Source: Fennellomyces sp. T-0311 (lineage: Eukaryota > Mucoromycota > Mucoromycetes > Mucorales > Lichtheimiaceae). Taken from it: a stretch of 64,000 bases of DNA. The notes beneath the pieces were generated by a model. It did no database searches, was not told the DNA's origin, and saw only the letters and a program-made list of their open reading frames with translations. The DNA is taken from contig JALLLT010000031.1 of the NCBI GenBank assembly GCA_025266875.1, positions 186,001 through 250,000 on the forward strand, written 5' to 3'. Position 1 is the stretch's first letter. Each line of letters begins with the position of its first letter. The position numbers and the translations under genes are program-made. Of the stretch, positions 23,881-36,579 are shown piece by piece.

Positions 23881-24134
23881 CTACTCCTGTTTTAGAATCT
23901 TTGTCATGTGTCGCTCTTTCAATCTTCCATATTCGGTTTGAATAGGCGTCAGTTGCTTAGCAATCAACGGAGTCTCGCCATTGTTCCCCACTTGCGTGGA
24001 CAACTTTCGGCAGAACATCCTAGAATAATACAAAACTTCATAAAGCACCGCTGTGCAACTATTTCAAGTGGATCGGTATAATACGTAACCGAGGCCGCCT
24101 CACCTACTTACTCGTGTTCAAAATACTTTGTCAT
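23881..24134 (-). CDS. Small orphan protein, 53 residues, two exons
   Basis: Exons 24134-24112 and 24019-23881 (minus strand) join through a GTAAGT...CTAG intron in phase. The result is MTKYFEHEMFCRKLSTQVG followed by GETPLIAKQLTPIQTEYGRLKERHMTKILKQE. The predicted helix is amphipathic and the composition is coding-like, with a strong donor and acceptor. There is no signal peptide or membrane segment. I do not recognise the family. The size and Arg/Lys-rich ends recall small mitochondrial assembly or ribosomal factors, but that is only an impression. The upstream side (24135-24240) has a TATA-like ATTATATCG on the minus strand. Confidence 0.45.
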
Positions 24135-24574
24135 GGCATGATCCGCAGTTACGCAGGAAAAATGAGCAATACGCACTCGATATAATGTTTGCTACAGCCC
24201 ATTTACGAAGAAAAGCTGGCAGTTCGGGTCTCATATATACATGATGCAGATTATTATTTGCCCTGATTTTTTCGGACGTTTTTTGTTCAAAACTGTCCTA
24301 CTACATAGAAGCCATAGAAAATTGTACACAAAAGATTAGTTATCTCAGTGCGTATGAGAATAACAACAAGATGTACAAGTAAAGACGAAAGAAGCATAGA
24401 CGCTGTCACTATTCAGTGCTCATGACAAGATTATGACACGATACTGTACTTAACCAAAAATTCGATGCTTCTATTAGCAATGTAATGATGGTGATAGCAG
24501 CGGAAGAAGATAGCGCCAAGCGCTCCCCGTTAGCCATCATCAATTCAGATAGTACAAAATGCATACGATCACTA
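24135..24574. other. Spacer, may contain a 3' extension of SNRNP25
   Basis: No independent gene is seen. A minus-strand splice donor (GAGAGTAAGTGAG, near 24670) inside the SNRNP25 terminal frame could lead to a further exon in this interval, but none is convincing. Confidence 0.4.
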
Positions 24575-25262
24575 TCAAGAGAACTTTGAGGGTACAAAGA
24601 ATAAGAGCCCATGGAGCAAGGTGTCAACCTGCTCGCGTGACCAAGTTATCTCAAATGCGACGAACTCACTTACTCTCTGGAAACAGAGCGCATTCATTAG
24701 TAAATGGTATCCCAGCCCAGCAAAATAGTTTTTAGAACGCTTGTATTTTTCAAATATCAGCTTAGTGAACTTCAGCACCGAGCCCTGCGATATTCCCAGC
24801 TGACTCACAACAGCATTGTCATCCAGTAACCGTTGCCCATTGAATATTAAGCAGTGCGATCGCCAAATATATCTCCTATTGAGGGAGGAGTTAGGCATGA
24901 AGTGTACAGATCGCGATGCGGAATCGGTACCAGCTTATTTTAGTGGTGCTTCCTCGATCGATCGTGTTTTGAATCATTCGCTTAATATCGTGAACTGAGG
25001 AACCTTGCCCAACAACAATTGCTTCATGTTGATCAGCTTCTTTCTAACCAGATACCTTTCACGCCAAAGAAAAAAAAAGCTTACACAAGGCGTCAAGTGG
25101 GGAGCGATCTACAGTTATACGGTAGGCGCGTCCTTGCTCAATGGCGATGAGTGTGTCAACGTCTTCAGCGGTTGGGCTGGGCGGCACGTCAGCCAGTAGC
25201 GCGTCTTGCAATAAGGTTTTGAGTTTGTGTTCTAATAGGTCTCTTTGGGTGTTTGTAGCCAT
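24575..25262 (-). CDS. SNRNP25: U11/U12 snRNP 25 kDa protein homologue (minor spliceosome)
   Basis: The leftward gene starts MATNTQRDLLEHKLK at 25262. The N-terminal block (LLQDALLADVPPSPTAEDVDTLIAIEQGRAY) follows the layout of animal and plant U11/U12-25K. After an intron (about 25080 to 25040) comes EAIVVGQGSSVHDIKRMIQ. A second intron then rebuilds ISWRYIWRSHCLIFNGQRLLDDN and LGISQGSVLKFTKL. That is the ubiquitin-like domain of SNRNP25, with its diagnostic ISWxYxWR. The two introns close in phase. The frame after KFTKL continues for about 60 residues that do not resemble the family, so the natural C-terminus may be spliced differently. In other eukaryotes the protein sits in the U11/U12 di-snRNP and serves U12-type introns. 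It starts only 201 bp from STRAP, which runs the other way. Confidence 0.8.
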
Positions 25263-25463
25263 ACGATAAAGATGCACGTAACGAAAAAAAAAAAGTGACG
25301 TTGCATAGAGCACCAACTCGCGTGCCTTTTCCCTTCTTCTCTTTCAAAAGTTGGTCAATCGGCCCTAATCCCGCTTGGCTTGGCCTGACTCTCCACACGC
25401 GTGCCCGTTCACCTCTTATTCAAATACACGCAACAGCCCAGCTGTGCTTTTTATGAATCAGTA
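25263..25463. promoter_or_regulatory. Shared divergent promoter of SNRNP25 and STRAP
   Basis: About 200 bp separates the two divergent start codons. The region contains a poly-A/T tract (near 25285) and a pyrimidine-rich stretch (25325-25345). No clear TATA box is seen. A common regulatory region is inferred from the geometry. Confidence 0.55.
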
Positions 25464-26658
25464 ATGACCACTCAAACCAGAATAATTCCCCTCACTTGCT
25501 CGGGCCATACGCGGCCCGTAGTCGACCTGCAATTTTCGAAAATGACCAATGACAAATACTACCTAATTTCAGCGTGCAAAGGTAATGACGAGAAAATAGG
25601 AAGAGGTCGGGGAGATTGACAAGGGCTTGGGGGGTAGATGGCAATCCGATGCTCCGCGATGGGCAAACAGGTGATTGGATCGGCACGTTTCTGGGACACA
25701 AGGGCGCGGTATGGAGCGCAAGACTGTCGAGCGAGGCGCACCGCGCAGTAACGGGATCGGCGGATTTCAGTGCCAAAGTGTGGGATACGTTTTCGGGCGA
25801 AGAATTACATTCGTTCAACCATCAACATATCGTACGAGCTGTCAACTTCAGCCCCGATGGCACCAAGATTGTGACAGGCGGGCAGGAAAAGAAGCTGCGT
25901 ATATTTGACTTGTATCGGCCAGAGGCGCCCCCCGTCGAGGCAGAGGACCACACCGGTACCATCAAGACAGTCGTGTGGCACTCCACCCAAAACCTGATGT
26001 TCAGCGCCGGCGAGGACGGCATCATCAGAGTGCGAGACCTGCGAGTGATGAAGGAGGTGACCGCATTGCAGGCGGGCGGGCCGGTGTCATCCATGAACGT
26101 GTCAACTGAGGGCAATTTGGTGTACTGGACTGCTGAGAACAAGGTCTGCTTTTGGTCGTTGGATCTGTAAGTTGCATAAAGTTGCATGATGCGCATGCCC
26201 GTTCCCCCTTTCTGACATCATCTCCAGCGGCCTTTCTCCGACCGAAGACATGATCGCAACCCACACCATGCCTCGAAGCGTGTCCTCGGTCGCATTGCAC
26301 CCGGGCGGCGACCGCTTCGTCGTGGGCAGCGACTCGGACCCTTGGGTGCGCATCTACGACGCATTGACAGCGAGCGAAAAGGGTAGGCATATATATAAGG
26401 CAAGCACTTTGGAGTATCAACTGACTGATTGTCGCTGATCGTAGAGGTCCACAAGGGGCACCATGGGCCAATTCACGCCATCAGCTATAGCCCGGACGGC
26501 GAGGTGTACGCAACGGGATCAGGTAACGATAACGGACAAAGCGGGCAATAGTGTATATTTATTGAGTGTGTTGAACAGAGGACGGGACAATACGATTGTG
26601 GCAGTCGGATCCCACCAAGTCGTACGGACTCTGGCAAAGCACAACCAACGCGGACTAG
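25464..26658 (+). CDS. STRAP: STRAP/UNRIP-like WD40 protein
   Basis: Five exons (25464-25581, 25638-26166, 26228-26382, 26445-26522, 26579-26658) close in phase to give 319 residues, the usual STRAP length. WD40 blades run end to end: CSGHTRPVVDLQFS at the start, FLGHKGAVWSARLS, GSADFSAKVWDTFSG, GGQEKKLRIFDLYRPEAP, GEDGIIRVRDLR, and EDGTIRLWQSDPTKSYGLWQ at the end. The GTFLGHKGAVWSA and DLYRPEAPP words are characteristic of serine-threonine kinase receptor-associated protein (UNRIP). That protein attaches to the SMN complex in snRNP assembly in animals. Its fungal role is less known. Start chosen at the first ATG after the promoter, giving MTTQTRIIPLTCSGHT. Confidence 0.92.
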
Positions 26659-27228
26659 TAAATAGTGTTCCTATACTTTCAAACAAAGTTATGAATGGGC
26701 GCCTAGCTCGTGATGCTGATGCTACGAAAAAAATACACCTGCGGAGTTGGCCAATTATGTCATTCTGGGATCGTTCCCATGGCATCAGCCTGCCGCTGCT
26801 ATGTACCTGTGCTCGGATCACAAACATTGAGACTGATCGACAGCCCGCTTAATTTTATCCGTTCTGCTTTATTGTTTATGTAACTCGGATGTTGAAGGAA
26901 CGGCGAGTGTGCCAATGCCTATTTACGAGCACTGCTGTTTCACATGTCATGGACGGTGCTGGATGCGAACGTCGGAGAGCTGGAGGCCCATTGGGAGCCC
27001 ATATTTGGCAACCCCACCTAGGGAACTTCCGGAACGCCCCAGCCCGACCTGCTCCGAGTGAGGCCCGTGATGAGGAATTGCGGGGCATACAGACCACCGT
27101 ACGAAAAAAAGTACCTCTCCGCTTCCGAGGACATTCCACCACTTTCACGCGCTAGATCATACGTATATATATAACCAGGACCCAGCCGTCAATTTTTCTC
27201 TGAACACGAAATAACTCGTTCTTTAAAC
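26659..27228. other. 5' region of the PEPCK gene
   Basis: Unusually GC-rich for this window (around 26950-27060) and without a recognisable gene, although a short plus-strand frame (26889-27155) exists. It probably holds the promoter of PEPCK, a gene usually under carbon-source control. Confidence 0.5.
27164..27173 (+). promoter_or_regulatory. TATA box of the PEPCK gene
   Basis: A TATATATATA run lies about 55-65 bp before the ATG at 27229. This leaves a short leader typical of a strongly expressed fungal gene. Confidence 0.6.
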
Positions 27229-29088
27229 ATGGTTGCTTCTCCAAGACCCGGATCTCCCTTTGGCCGTCCCTCCAGCACTGCTTCCCGCACCAAGGTCGAG
27301 GAAGAGTTGTACGAATTTGCTGGCATTGACTATGACAAGGTAAATCATTATGGATACACTATCACCTTGGCGACAACGTAAAACTCACCCGGGCTTCTTT
27401 ATCCAGGTCACCATCAAGCGTAACCCTTCGGTTCCCGTATTGTACGAAGAAGCCTTGACCTACGAAGCCGGTACCGTTCTCTCCTCCAAGGGTGCTCTTT
27501 GCGCCTACTCTGGCAAGAAGATGGGTCGCTCCCCCAAGGACAAGCGTATCGTCCGTGAAGAGACCTCTGACAAGGACATCTGGTGGGGTCCCGTCAACAC
27601 CCCTCTTGATGAGAAGGTCTTCTTGATCAACCGTGAACGTGCTATTGACTACCTCAACACTCGTCCCCGCCTTTACGTCTTTGACGGTTTCGCCGGTTGG
27701 GACCCCAAGTACCGCAAGAAGATCCGTGTCGTCGCCTCGCGTGCCTACCACTTGTTGTTCATGCGCAACATGTTGATCCGTCCCACTGAGGAAGAACTCG
27801 AGAACTTCGGCACTCCCGACTTCACCATCTTCAACGCTGGCGAGTTCCCTGCTAACCGTTACACCACCGGTATGACCTCCACCACCTCCGTCTCCGTCAA
27901 TTTCAAGCGTGGTGAGATGGTCATCCTCGGTACCGAGTATGCTGGTGAAATGAAGAAGGGTATCTTCACTGTGATGCACTAGTATGTATCTCTTTGTCTC
28001 TTGATGGCTGTCAACTCGCAACTAACTTCATACACTCTATTATAGCTTGATGCCCAAGGCTGGTGTCTTGTCTCTTCACTCGTCTGCCAACGAGGGTAAG
28101 GATGGTGATGTCTCGCTCTTCTTCGGTTTGTCTGGTACTGGCAAGACCACCCTTTCTGCTGACCCCAACCGTCTCCTCATTGGTGATGACGAGCACTGCT
28201 GGTCCGACAACGGTGTCTTCAACATTGAAGGTGGTTGCTACGCCAAGTGCATTGACTTGTCTGGTGAGAAGGAACCCGATATTTACAACGCCATCCAGTT
28301 CGGTGCTATCTTGGAAAACGTTGTGTTGGATGAGGATAACCGTGAAGTCGACTACTCTGATGACTTCTTGACCGAGAACACCCGTGCCTCGTACCCTATC
28401 TGTAAGTATAACTTGGGAATTGGATCGGTTCAGGGAAATTAGTTCGGGGTGTACTTATATCCGCACGATAGACCACATCAGCACTGCCAAGATTCCTTGC
28501 GTCGGTGGCCACCCCAAGAACATCATTCTTTTGACTTGCGATGCCTTCGGTGTCTTGCCTCCTGTTGCCAAGCTCACCCCTGACCAGGTCATGTACCACT
28601 TCATCTCTGGCTACACCACCAAGGTCCCCGGTACTGAAGACGGTATCGTTGAGCCCCAGGCCACTTTCTCCGCCTGCTTCGGCGCCCCCTTCTTGGTCTT
28701 GCATCCTCAGCGTTACGCTTCCATGTTGGCTGACAAGATGTCTAAGCACAAGGCTAATGCTTGGTTGATCAACACTGGTTGGATTGGTGGCAAGGCTGGC
28801 GTTGCCAAGCGTTGCCCCTTGAAGTACACCCGTGCCATCCTCGACGCCATCCACAACGGCGAGTTGTCGAACGCCGAATTCGAGAACTACGATGTCTTCA
28901 ACCTGCAGGTTCCCAAGAAGGTCACCAACGTTCCCGATGAGATGCTCGATCCCCGCAAGGTCTGGATGGGTACCAAGGAGGAATTCGATGTTTCTTTGAA
29001 CAAGGTCGCCAACATGTTCATTGATAACTTCAAGACCTACGAAGATGAGGCCGCCCCCGCGACCTTGGCTGCCGGCCCCAAGCTGTAA
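27229..29088 (+). CDS. PCK1: Phosphoenolpyruvate carboxykinase (ATP)
   Basis: Four exons (27229-27339, 27407-27981, 28046-28401, 28472-29088) give 552 residues, the normal length for ATP-dependent PEPCK. It converts oxaloacetate and ATP to phosphoenolpyruvate, the entry step of gluconeogenesis. Seen in sequence: [13 protein letters not shown] (substrate loop), the kinase-1a P-loop [14 protein letters not shown] (about residues 256-269), the metal-binding [22 protein letters not shown], and ENTRASYPI before the third intron. Codon use is strongly biased to C-ending codons (GTC, AAC, CCC, AAG), unlike its neighbours, as expected for a highly expressed gene. It has a close TATA box and no targeting peptide, so a cytosolic location is expected. 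Confidence 0.97.
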
Positions 29089-32000
29089 ATATGAAGCTTT
29101 CGACCGATAAAGCTTTACCCACCTCTTTAAAACTACCTTCTCTCGAAAAAATCACATCACCTCCCTAACCGATACACCACGAGCACATATACATCTTACC
29201 CATCATTTTTTTTTTGTGTATAGCCCATTCTCAAAAAAAACCATATATCATTCACTTTATTAAGCCGGATCAGATATTTTTACTTAAAATAAACTCATCG
29301 ATTACGTGTTTGCTTGAACAATCATCATGGCCACCTTCTAAATATAAAAGCGATACCGGAGTGTCACCACACGAAGCGTCTCAACTGAATTTCATGTATA
29401 TTCTGCATATACCAGGGCACTCTCTCATCCTGCTCCACTGGTCTATCTTTTGTAATCTTGCCCCTGGTTGCACTATACGAGAGAAAGCCTTTTCCTTAAT
29501 TACAGTGGACTACAGTGGCACACAGTTCTATTAATGTTAGTTTCCGTCCTGGGTTATATGCAAAGGGGATCGTAGTCACAAGTCAATCTAGTTCCTGGGT
29601 CATAGCCTATGAATGTTCTGTATTGGCCGATCTATGGCGGATTACTGCCGTTATCCAGCCTATATTGTATCACCGGATTCAGTTTACACTTATTATGACA
29701 TACTGTGTAATTCTAGCATCATTCAATAACGTGAGCCAAAAGCTTTTGAGCAAGCCGGATAGCTATCAAAATGACCGGATTTAGTTGTGGCACAATGTCA
29801 GTTCAATAACCAAACCTCCGATTCGCATTCAGTAAATCCGTTCTGTTCTTGGTAAAGCTACCCATGACTAGCCTGGAAGCTTTTATACAAGTTGAAATAA
29901 GCTCTATTTCTTCTTCTTATCGTAACTTCGTATCCGGGTCACAATTAACACGATGCGCAAAAATTTATCATATGCCTTTTTTACTGCGCATACTCTTCAT
30001 GTTAACGTATTTTCCCCCACAGTCATTTAATGATCGTCATAACGGTATATCCAAGCATCAAATTCTATGTGTCCTGAAAAACTGTCCAGCATCCTCTGTG
30101 CAACACAAGAGTTGCATCGTAAGTGAGCGTTATCATTTTGAAGCTGCGTATTCTTGCAGTAGTCAGTTGTTTAATCCATGGGTAAAGCTCAAACCATGAA
30201 TGTCAAAACGACTTCCCCTTTTTAGAACTCATTTTGTAGATCTCTTTTTTCGTCCCTCTTCCATACTCAACCAATCTTTACCCATGACTATACGCGCTAG
30301 AAAGAAATGAGTGAGGGAGGAAACCTTAAGAAGAGTTATAGAAGATGGTAATGAGCATAATAGCTTTCTTGCATCCTTCTGCTTGAGAGCATACGCAAGC
30401 GTGCAGGGCGATAAAAAAAAAAAAGGACTGGATCTACCGTATGCATAGTACTTATTTGGCACCAACTTAATTTCACATGTTATCTAATAGGAGGAATATC
30501 CGCTCATGCAGGCGTTGAAAAGTCAAAACAAAGCCTCAACAAGGGACGAATACCTGTTGCTGATGAATCGAAAGAACGGAGATGCTATAAAAACAGTTAC
30601 TCGTTGTATAAGGCAATTAATGGAAGTTTTGCAGCAAAAGAACTCTTTATCAGATTTTTTTCTATATATACCGCCGAAATGGACGATTTGAATTTCTGAA
30701 GCCCCGTAATGTTAGGGACTCGGCAATTTCCGACAAGCAGCCAACAACGATACACTAACGGACTGATTGATTCCAATGAATTGAAGATCACGGAACGTAA
30801 ACAGAGAGCACATCCTTATCTCCATGCCCATATGTATATAACATAGCGGAAAATAAGGACGAAGGCGAGACTTTTATTTGAGACTATGATACACAAAAAA
30901 AGACAGAAATACACGCCAAGTAAACCTGAGAGCCGTGGAGAAGAAGAGTCAACAGGCTACTCGTACCGGTAGTGAAAAATCCATTTATTGCAAGGAAAGG
31001 CATTGCCAATGTTCTGCTTGAGCATCGCCAATACCAAGTGGTATGCTGTCGTGCTTGTCGGCTATAATTAACAGTAAGCGACTTTCTATGCAAGCACTCC
31101 TAGTAAGCAAGTTTAAATGATGGAATACAGAATCATAAATCCACTTTGTACTATCCGCACTTTAGTTGGGAGCACACTCGAATGCGACGTAGAAAAATGT
31201 AACAAACTCTCAAAGGAACATCAAGCTGTTTATCCGAGGCCAGCTCGTACTGAATTCACAACCACTGTCTTCAAAACCTTTGACGTAGCTTATATCTATT
31301 TTTGCGACCTTTGCGGTTAGCATTCCCAATTGTTCATTGATTTTCATCACTCCCGCAAAGCAGAACATGATCATTATACTTCTCTAATGCATCACTACAC
31401 CCACAGTAGCGTATGATATCGGTATGATATGTCACTTACGCGATCAGCAAGTATTATTTCGATATACAGTTGGAACACTAGAAAAACATATTGGATTAAA
31501 TTCAAAGCCGAATAGCCAGCTCATCAACAAAGCTCTTGATTTTTTCAATATCTTAACGCAAATTGCGGATATGTCTGGAAATCCAGAGACGTACCTGCGA
31601 CTGTCAAAGCAGCACATTCCTTTGAGCAAAGTGGAGGAGGACAACTATACGTCGAAATAAAGAACGATCCATAGTAACATAATATTGCAGCAGACAGAGA
31701 GAACCTTGACAAGGGCATTTAAGGAGATTGTAAGGTAGATAGAACAGATTTGAAGGTGCATTAAGGAAACTAAAAACAAGTTTATAGACGGTGGTGGGAG
31801 TCAAATTCGGAAATCTGAGATACTTAACGAAGCTGCTACTCCAGATCGTATAACTAAGACAAGAGGCTATATATGCGATTAATGGTTAAAACTTTTGCTA
31901 TGATATAAGCTAGAAGTTTATCATCCCATTGATGTATACCTAGCGATATATGCTTTGGCTATGTCAGATATGCACATTGCAAGCGGTACTATGTTGTTAT

Positions 32001-35000
32001 GTACGCCGTCAACTTACACAAACTGATATGACCGATCATACCAATAGAATTTAAAGTAACCGGCCAACATTGTTTAACAGAATTGCGTTATAAATTTGTT
32101 GTGTGTGTGGCTGAAAAAAAACATACATGTTTTCATCAACTGAATGTGCGTGTGGCTGTAAACTCAAGCGATCGCAGATATGACATACATCTACCAGAAG
32201 CATGATGTTCTGAAACCCGTATAAAAATAATACCGTTCCTCTAATCATTCTAAAATAACTCTGTAGCAAAGAGGCACAAAATCACCACACAATAATCCAT
32301 AATATAAATAGAACGCTTTGATCAAATTCTGTTTCTAATTTGCTATTATAGTTCTGCTAAATCGTAGCAAGATAATTATATCATGGCTATATGTTGATTT
32401 TATCGATATCGACAATAGCTTCAGCTTAAAATATCTTGGCTTCTGTAATCAAGCTCGCGTTCAAGTAGGTTATACACTACCACTTCATTTCGGGGTGCAT
32501 CGCGCGCCAAAGTTTCCTATACCAGAGATAGATACTGCCGAGCTCCAAACAACTTTCTGGCTATATTGTCATTCTCTGTTCTTCGATTTGTGTGTCTTTA
32601 GCAGTGTTCCCATCCTGGATACATAAATATCTAGCCGTTCGCTGTCGCCATACAATATTTTTATGAAGGTAGTTATGTACCACTCACAATAGAAGAGTGT
32701 CACCGGGTCAACGCCGATTGCCAAAATGGCGGTATATGTTTTCAGCTCTAAGCCCCAAGAACGTTTCTAATGAGAAGCTCAATTTGTGAAAAGCATCGGA
32801 TAAGGCACCAGGAATGAGTTTAATGAAAGCTAAAAGATGGTCTTCAATAAGTATCAAATATTCAAATATTGCAAATTTAGCAAAGACCGAATCCTCCTAA
32901 GATTTTAATCGCTGGACCCAAACTGTAAATAACTATTGAGGTTGCTCGATTGACAAAACAAGCTCACACAAGCTTTTCCTTCTTGATCTTCTTTCCAAAA
33001 TAACAATGTCTAGCAGACAAGTCCTGTATACATGTGCCCCACCCATTTTTTATGCAGTATGGTACATATTCATGTGGAATAACTCAGATGAGACATTTTC
33101 CTACAAGTAAACTCGGAATCACGTGCACGATAAAAATTGTAAAAAAAATTTCTTCGGGTTCTCTCTTTCATGTGCTATTATTAGCTGCCAAATGTACAAC
33201 TTCGAGTGAGCCATTTTGGTGCATGTCTCCTATTTGACGGATGTCCGACTATAGGTGATAGTTCTAGACGACTGAAATAAGGTTGGATACAGTTATTTGA
33301 TGCATTATTCGTCTTTTTTGTAAAAACACTATTCTGTTCAGGCATATGTTGTTTTGATGACCTCATTTTTACGTTTAATAGAAAGACTTTAATTTTCTGA
33401 AGGTCAGCAGATGATATTACCATCCATAGTATCTTCCGATTAAACGACTTTTGTTCTTAATTGAGTTCAACTAAAAACCGAGGATCCTGATTCTTCAGGC
33501 TATATTAGAGCTCGATGAACTCCGCCTCGTGATGCATCACTCTTAGCAACGAATTTATTACTTATATATTACCATCCGCTGAATACAAGGTTGCGAAACG
33601 TTACATAAATCCGAACTGACAATAAAGAAATAGTGGGCTCACAATTCCCCTAAATTAATGAAGAATTGAAGTCTAAAATGACATTATTCATTTCAAGTTA
33701 GTGAGAGCTCTCGTGTTTTCTCTGTGTGTATGTAGCAATATAAGAAGGGGGTTCCATGACTAGGTTAGTGTGAACAACCTTGCATCAACCAATTTTCAAC
33801 ACATAATTTGAGTAAGCAACCGCCTGACAATTGGACTGTAAAATTGGGGGAGGGTATATACGTAATGGGAAAACCATTGGGGGATAATATATGTCGCCTC
33901 TTAAGCTTCACGCCGGTGCTACCTAACGTGAAAAAGATATAAGCGGTATGCCTTTGATTTGCCAAACCGATAACCACAACTTTGGAGCCGAGTCCTCCCC
34001 CCTGATTTCACGCAACACAAAAAGAAAACGGATACGTATGCTTTTTTGGTAATATTGGCAAAGTTTTTAATATAGCTATCACCATGTGTTTACAATAACT
34101 GTAGTAAAGTATCAAAAGCAACACTGTTAACCTCGCATGTTATAATTCTATTTTCATCATTATTGCTTACTGGGAGTCAATGCCAAAAATGTTTATCCTA
34201 AAAGGATCGGCAACCTTTTTTTTACTGTTTCCTATTAAGTTCAGTACCGGACCGATAAAGCACCTGACACCGTACAGCTTGTGTATTTCAAGATAAGACA
34301 CAAAATTTAAGGTTCTGCAGCACTGGAAACTGTATCCGATCGTGTAAACGAAGGTCACAACATCACCTTGTATGCTGCATGATTATGTTTTTTAACGGAG
34401 GCGTTCATATCGGGAATAATCACCTTGTTATAGTCAGATCATAAACTTGCTTATTTCATGGACCCGATCAAGTAATCGTGTTTTTTATGAAAATAAGTCC
34501 CCTTTACTAAAGAGCTCCTTAATACATAATTTTAAGTTTTTTCCCATGATCCTTTGAGTCTTCTATGTACTTTGGGATACTTTGCAGATGTGGGTTTCTG
34601 GTGATCATAGATACTTTATGACGAAATTATGCTCCGTGCCTTCTTGTAGACAGGATGCTTTTACTAAAGCTGATAAACTTGACTTTGTTTGTCACACATA
34701 ACAGTCAGTCAGATGAGATGTACCATGGAGCTGGCAAAATCGTTCTTAAATATTGTAACGATATGCAGGGAATGGGTCTGTTCAGGCGACCCAACAATTC
34801 GTACTGGTACTCTTAATTGGTAAGAAGTTGGCGATGCAGGAGGTGACTCGCACTAAGACCTGACGGCGGTTTCCCTGTAAATTATTATATTTGATTTTTT
34901 TATGACAGCCCCAAAAGCAACATTGGAGTAATACACCGGAGAAAATGACGGGTTTGTATACAGATGATCATGAAATGCATAGATGGAATGAATAACCTTG

Positions 35001-36479
35001 TGTTTGGAATATGAAATGGTGCAATCAGAAAAACAACTATAACCTTCGCAAAATAAATACACATGCAGCTCAACCACACGATGAAACAGAATTTCATCTA
35101 GCCTACATTCCACAAACCTGCCGTCCGACAAAATCTAAAAAATAGAAGACACTTCTACCAAAAGGGCACTTGATCTCATCTAGTACTCTCATTGGTAGTA
35201 AAACCCCTACTGAAACGTCAGATAAAGCATGCAAGCGTCAATGTATTGACATCTCCATGGCGTTACAAATACTCACCACTGAGATATGGCGTAAAATGAA
35301 TTCTTATTTGTACATAAAATATCTGTAATCACTTAAGCTAATGCGTTTATTTCGTTCAGCCGAAATTTCTCACCAAAATATCGTTCGGATGGAAGCGAGT
35401 TTAAGGGAAATTTATCCGTGGAAGCAACAGTTCACACTGGAGCATCGTACACGAGAAATCAATTACCCAACGAACCCCATTAAAATGGGTAGGTTAGGGC
35501 AACTCGGGCATGGGAAGGGGATACGATCGAAGAAAACTAAGATTCCTCAACTTTTCCAGTCTTACTGGTTTTGACTGAGGCGCGTTTGAAAAATGTAACT
35601 TTTTTACGGGTAAAATAAAGCGATCAAGACCGGAGATAACTAGTATCTGCTAGCAAGGTGCATTTTACCGCTATCTCGATCTTTTTAATGGCACAATTGT
35701 TCTTTAGTCATACTTAGGCCTCGGCAAGTGCAAAAAACATCGGTTATATAGTCCGCTGAAAACAGAATTGCGAGGCATATGATTGCTATACCAAACGCAA
35801 TAAAAATTCTGAAATTACTGTACATTTGGAAAGTTAGAGTATTAGAGTACACATTACATATGCATGCGCATTCAAGAAGGGGAGATGGGGGAGGTTGGGG
35901 GTGATTCACAACGAGCCCGGTATGGGATCGATCGGTTGCATTAAAACTTTCCCACCTCCGTATAGGATGCAAGCATGTTTCTTCAAACAGCCCCCCGCGC
36001 TACCTTGGCTGATTAGTAATAATGAAAGCAGATATGGTTTCACGGATCAGGATTATGATCTACCAAACTTTGGGCGTTTTCGTTTGGACCCCAAAATGGG
36101 GCGGAGTGAAAACCTTTTTCTATTCTCAGACGGCTGGCACACAAAGAAATGCAAGCGGGAGGTTACGCCACTCAAAATAAGATAGAAATTTACTTCAGCG
36201 TCCTATGCACTCAAGTTTTCTTTTTGGGAAAATGGGGGGACAAACTATATTGATAAGCTTGTTTATACATTGCATAAAAACTATAGCCTTTTTTGTCTAA
36301 AAGGGGGTATTCAAATGCAACTTTATGATTAAGGCAAAAAAGAGACAGGAAGTATACATGTAGCCTATTATTATTGCTATTACACTGACGTCAACTATAT
36401 GTATAAAATTGGTAACGACTATGTATAAGGCAAATAAGACAAGATGTGAGTGGTGAGAGTGAATGCATGTGGTTGTGGT

Positions 36480-36522
<43 letters not shown>

Positions 36523-36579
36523 TGCAAAAGAGGAAGGATATGCTAGACAAGGCGAAGTGGAGAGACTTTTGTTGTACAT
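29089..36579. other. Large AT-rich region without a recognisable gene
   Basis: About 7.5 kb. Every open frame is under about 120 codons and none shows a domain motif or a plausible splice chain. The base composition is AT-rich with many stop codons in all frames. Old mobile-element debris is possible, but I found no terminal repeats or transposase motif. The first 150 bp is the PEPCK 3' UTR. The last kilobase carries GGGG/CCCC-containing words, such as CCCCAAAATGGGG near 36090. Confidence 0.5.
36484..36521. repeat. (GT)n microsatellite
   Basis: About 16 GT dinucleotides in a row, just past the 3' end of the WOPR gene. A variable-length marker. Confidence 0.9.

Noticed and set aside
26889..27155. 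88-codon plus-strand frame upstream of PEPCK
   Set aside because: It overlaps the presumed promoter, has no family motif, and reflects the high GC content that removes stops.
29089..36579. Centromere-like AT-rich core
   Set aside because: No tandem arrays or clustered retroelements are visible, and base composition alone does not support a centromere.
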